Source: Pseudomonadota bacterium (GTDB lineage: Bacteria; Pseudomonadota; Gammaproteobacteria; Burkholderiales; Burkholderiaceae_F). Taken from it: a DNA stretch of 7,137 bases. A program made the position numbers and the translations under genes. Where the stretch lies: NCBI GenBank assembly GCA_021823635.1, contig JAKANT010000082.1, forward strand, positions 1-7,137, written 5' to 3'. The notes under the pieces are model-generated. The model saw only the letters and a program-made list of their open reading frames with translations, was not told the DNA's origin and searched no databases. This document shows positions 5,444 through 7,137 of the stretch, one piece after another (the stretch's first letter is position 1; the number at the start of each line of letters is the position of its first letter).

Positions 5444-7021
5444 TCAGGCGGCGAAGGTCTTGCCGTAGCGCTCGCGCAGCACGTTTTTCTGCACTTTGCC
5501 CATCGCGTTGCGCGGCAAATCGTCCACCACGAACACGCGCTTCGGCACCTTGTAGTTGGCGATCTTTTCCTTGAGCTGGGCGATGATGCGTTCCTCACGC
5601 AGCGTTGCGCCCGGCTTGCCCACCACCACCGCCGCCACCGCCTCGCCGAAGTCGGGATGCGGGAGGCCGATCACGGCCGACTCGGCCACGCCGTCCATCT
5701 CGTCGATGTAGCCCTCGACCTCTTTCGGATACACGTTGTAGCCGCCGGAGATGATCAGATCCTTGGAGCGGCCCACCAGCGTCAGATAGCCGTCCGGCTT
5801 GCCGGTGCCGCCGAAGTGGCCGACGTCGCCGGTCTTGAAGTAGCCGTCGGCGGTGAACTCCTCGGCCGTCTTCTCCGGCATGCGCCAGTAGCCGCGGAAC
5901 ACGCTCGGCCCTTTGACTTGCACGTGGCCGATCTCGCCCACCGCGCACAGCGCGCCGTCGTCGCTGACCACCCTCACCGATACGCCCGGCAGCGGCACGC
6001 CGACCGTGCCGGCGATGCGGTCGCGCGCGGCGATGCCGAAGTACGGGTTCGACACCAGCATCAGGGTTTCGGACATGCCGTAGCGCTCGAGGATCACGTG
6101 TCCGGTGCGGCGGTGAAACTCCCTGTGCGTCTCGGCCGCGAGCGGGGCGGAACCCGACACGAACAGACGCATGTTGCGGCAGACGTGACGGTCGAAACCC
6201 GGCTCCGCGAGCAGCCGCGTGTAATAGGTCGGCACGCCCATGAACACGGTGGCGCGCGGCAACAGCTGCATCACGCGGCGGGCGTCGAACTTCGGCAAAA
6301 ACAGCATCGGCGCGCCGGCCAGCAGCGCGGCATGCGAGGCCACGAATAGACCGTGCACGTGAAACAGCGGCAGCGCGTGCAGCAGCACGTCGTGGCCGCC
6401 CGCCTCGCGTTCTTCCTTGAAGCCCCAGAACTCGTCGAGCACCAGCGCGTTGGCCGCGAGGTTGCCGTGCGAGAGCATCGCGCCCTTCGAGCGGCCGGTC
6501 GTGCCCGACGTGTACAAAATCGCCGCCAGGTCGTGCGCCGCGCGCGGCGCGGTGGCAAAGCCGTCGGCGTGCGACGCCGCGGCTTGCAGCAGGCTGCCGC
6601 TGCGGTCGTCGCCCAACGTCACCACGTGCGCGACACCGGCCGCGTGCGCCAGCGGCCGCAATTCGGGTTCGCGCTGCGGTGTGCACACGAACACGGCCGG
6701 CGCGGCGTCGCGCAGAAAGTAGTCCAGTTCGGCGCGCTGGTAGGCCGTGTTCAGCGGCACGAACACCATGCCCGCCCGCAGTGTGGCCAGATAAAGCATC
6801 AACGCCTCGGGGGACTTGTCCACCTGGGCGGCCACGCGCGGCGCGCAGCCGTCGGCGTCCGGCGCCAGGTTCAAGCTGCGCAGCCAGCCGGCGATGCGCG
6901 CCGAGCCGTAATGCAAATCGCGCCACGAATACACGAGACCGTCGTGCGTCTCCAGGCACGGGGCGTTCGCGTCACGCGGGAAGTGCGCTTCGAGCAGCGC
7001 GTACAGGTTGTCGTTCTTCAT
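5444..7021 (-). CDS. matB: Malonyl-CoA synthetase (malonate--CoA ligase, MatB-type)
   Basis: This encodes 525 residues of the ANL adenylate-forming superfamily; the reaction is malonate + CoA + ATP to malonyl-CoA + AMP + PPi, in the cytosol. The ATP-binding loop YTSGTTGRSKG is at 170-180, LERYGMSET ends at 319, TGD is at 397-399, and the hinge/C-terminal region GRSKDLIISGGYNVYPKE is at 417-434. The catalytic lysine is K509 in AMGKVQKN. Long stretches, such as NTAYQRAELDYF, HALPLFHVHGLFVAS, MRLFVSGSAPL and DDLPRNAMGKVQKNVLRERY, closely resemble the malonate-specific Rhodopseudomonas MatB rather than general fatty acyl-CoA ligases. In that species the equivalent lysine is known to be acetylated, so similar control is possible. 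I chose the ATG at 7021 over the in-frame TTG at 7099, because the extra 26 codons overlap the preceding hydratase gene in another frame and look non-native. It starts 8 bp after that gene's stop; no strong Shine-Dalgarno is visible, so translational coupling is plausible. Confidence 0.9.
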   Translation of the reverse strand: MKNDNLYALLEAHFPRDANAPCLETHDGLVYSWRDLHYGSARIAGWLRSLNLAPDADGCAPRVAAQVDKSPEALMLYLATLRAGMVFVPLNTAYQRAELDYFLRDAAPAVFVCTPQREPELRPLAHAAGVAHVVTLGDDRSGSLLQAAASHADGFATAPRAAHDLAAILYTSGTTGRSKGAMLSHGNLAANALVLDEFWGFKEEREAGGHDVLLHALPLFHVHGLFVASHAALLAGAPMLFLPKFDARRVMQLLPRATVFMGVPTYYTRLLAEPGFDRHVCRNMRLFVSGSAPLAAETHREFHRRTGHVILERYGMSETLMLVSNPYFGIAARDRIAGTVGVPLPGVSVRVVSDDGALCAVGEIGHVQVKGPSVFRGYWRMPEKTAEEFTADGYFKTGDVGHFGGTGKPDGYLTLVGRSKDLIISGGYNVYPKEVEGYIDEMDGVAESAVIGLPHPDFGEAVAAVVVGKPGATLREERIIAQLKEKIANYKVPKRVFVVDDLPRNAMGKVQKNVLRERYGKTFAA

Positions 7022-7029
7022 TTCGTCGT

Positions 7030-7137
7030 CTATCTGCCGGGAAAGCTCGGCGGTCGCTTGGCGAGAAAGGCCGCGACTCCCTCGCGATAGTCCTCCCAAG
7101 CGAAAAAACCGAAGCTCGCGTCCAGTTGTGAGATCGG
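7030..7137 (-). CDS. Enoyl-CoA hydratase/isomerase-family protein, C-terminal end only
   Basis: The last 35 codons plus a TAG stop (7032-7030) are visible; the rest lies beyond the right edge. The frame ends in FAWEDYREGVAAFLAKRPPS then FPGR, the characteristic C-terminus of crotonase-fold enoyl-CoA hydratases (ED-x-x-EG-x-x-AFL-x-KR-x-P-x-F-x-GR), which packs against the active site or trimer partner. The active-site glutamates are outside the window, so hydratase versus isomerase or another crotonase cannot be told. It is immediately upstream of the malonyl-CoA synthetase gene (8-bp gap, same strand), implying an acyl-CoA operon. Confidence 0.85.
   Translation of the reverse strand, partial: PISQLDASFGFFAWEDYREGVAAFLAKRPPSFPGR

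Noticed and set aside
5348..6349. 333-codon + strand frame opposite matB
   Set aside because: It is His/Arg/Ala-rich shadow sequence, with no ribosome binding site or motif. It also conflicts with the small CxxC gene and its stop.
5595..6959. 454-codon minus-strand frame inside matB
   Set aside because: It overlaps a fully motif-supported ligase in another frame and is rich in Arg/Gly/Ala with no recognisable domain.
7022..7099. 26-codon N-terminal extension of MatB from TTG
   Set aside because: The sequence is the coding end of the enoyl-CoA hydratase gene in a different frame. MatB homologues begin near MKNDNLYALL, so the ATG at 7021 is preferred.

Overview
The window is G+C-rich bacterial DNA (about two thirds or more G+C by eye), densely coding, with strong G/C bias at third codon positions. 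The long open shadow frames opposite real genes follow from that bias. The TSUP permease, Crp-type regulator and MatB-type ligase have the flavour of a betaproteobacterium (Burkholderiales/Rhodocyclales-like). That assignment rests on general resemblance only, and no lineage marker is present. I see no rRNA, tRNA, CRISPR array, insertion sequence or phage gene.

Layout. (1) Left edge, + strand: the C-terminal half of a TSUP (TauE/SafE) membrane permease, cut by the window start. (2) Minus strand, 3196 down to 518: a two-gene unit made of a CHASE2-sensor class III nucleotide cyclase followed 36 bp later by a secreted FecR-domain protein. It converges on the permease gene. (3) A 147-bp divergent intergenic region holding start signals for both sides, a plausible sigma70 promoter and an imperfect dyad. 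(4) Plus strand, 3344 to 5108: a Crp/Fnr-family regulator followed 10 bp later by a PLP-dependent Cys/Met-metabolism enzyme resembling cystathionine gamma-lyase. (5) A 63-residue uncharacterised small protein gene with a perfect AGGAGG ribosome binding site. (6) Minus strand, from the right edge to 5444: the last 35 codons of an enoyl-CoA hydratase-like protein, then 8 bp later a full malonyl-CoA synthetase (MatB-type) gene, which ends 17 bp from the small gene.

How the parts may work together. The centre looks like a cyclic-nucleotide signalling module: a membrane cyclase with an extracytoplasmic CHASE2 sensor, a co-transcribed secreted FecR-type protein, and a divergently transcribed Crp-family effector linked to a sulfur amino acid enzyme. 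The cyclase keeps both metal-binding aspartates and the transition-state Asn/Arg pair, but has Asn where adenylate cyclases carry the purine-recognising Lys. The Crp-like protein keeps the GE...RSA phosphate-binding cassette but differs at one adenine-contacting position. The circuit is an inference from gene order. The right-hand pair belongs to malonate or acyl-CoA metabolism and appears independent. No entirely new system is evident; the most checkable oddities are the cyclase substitution, the small CxxC protein and the TTG-started divergent pair.
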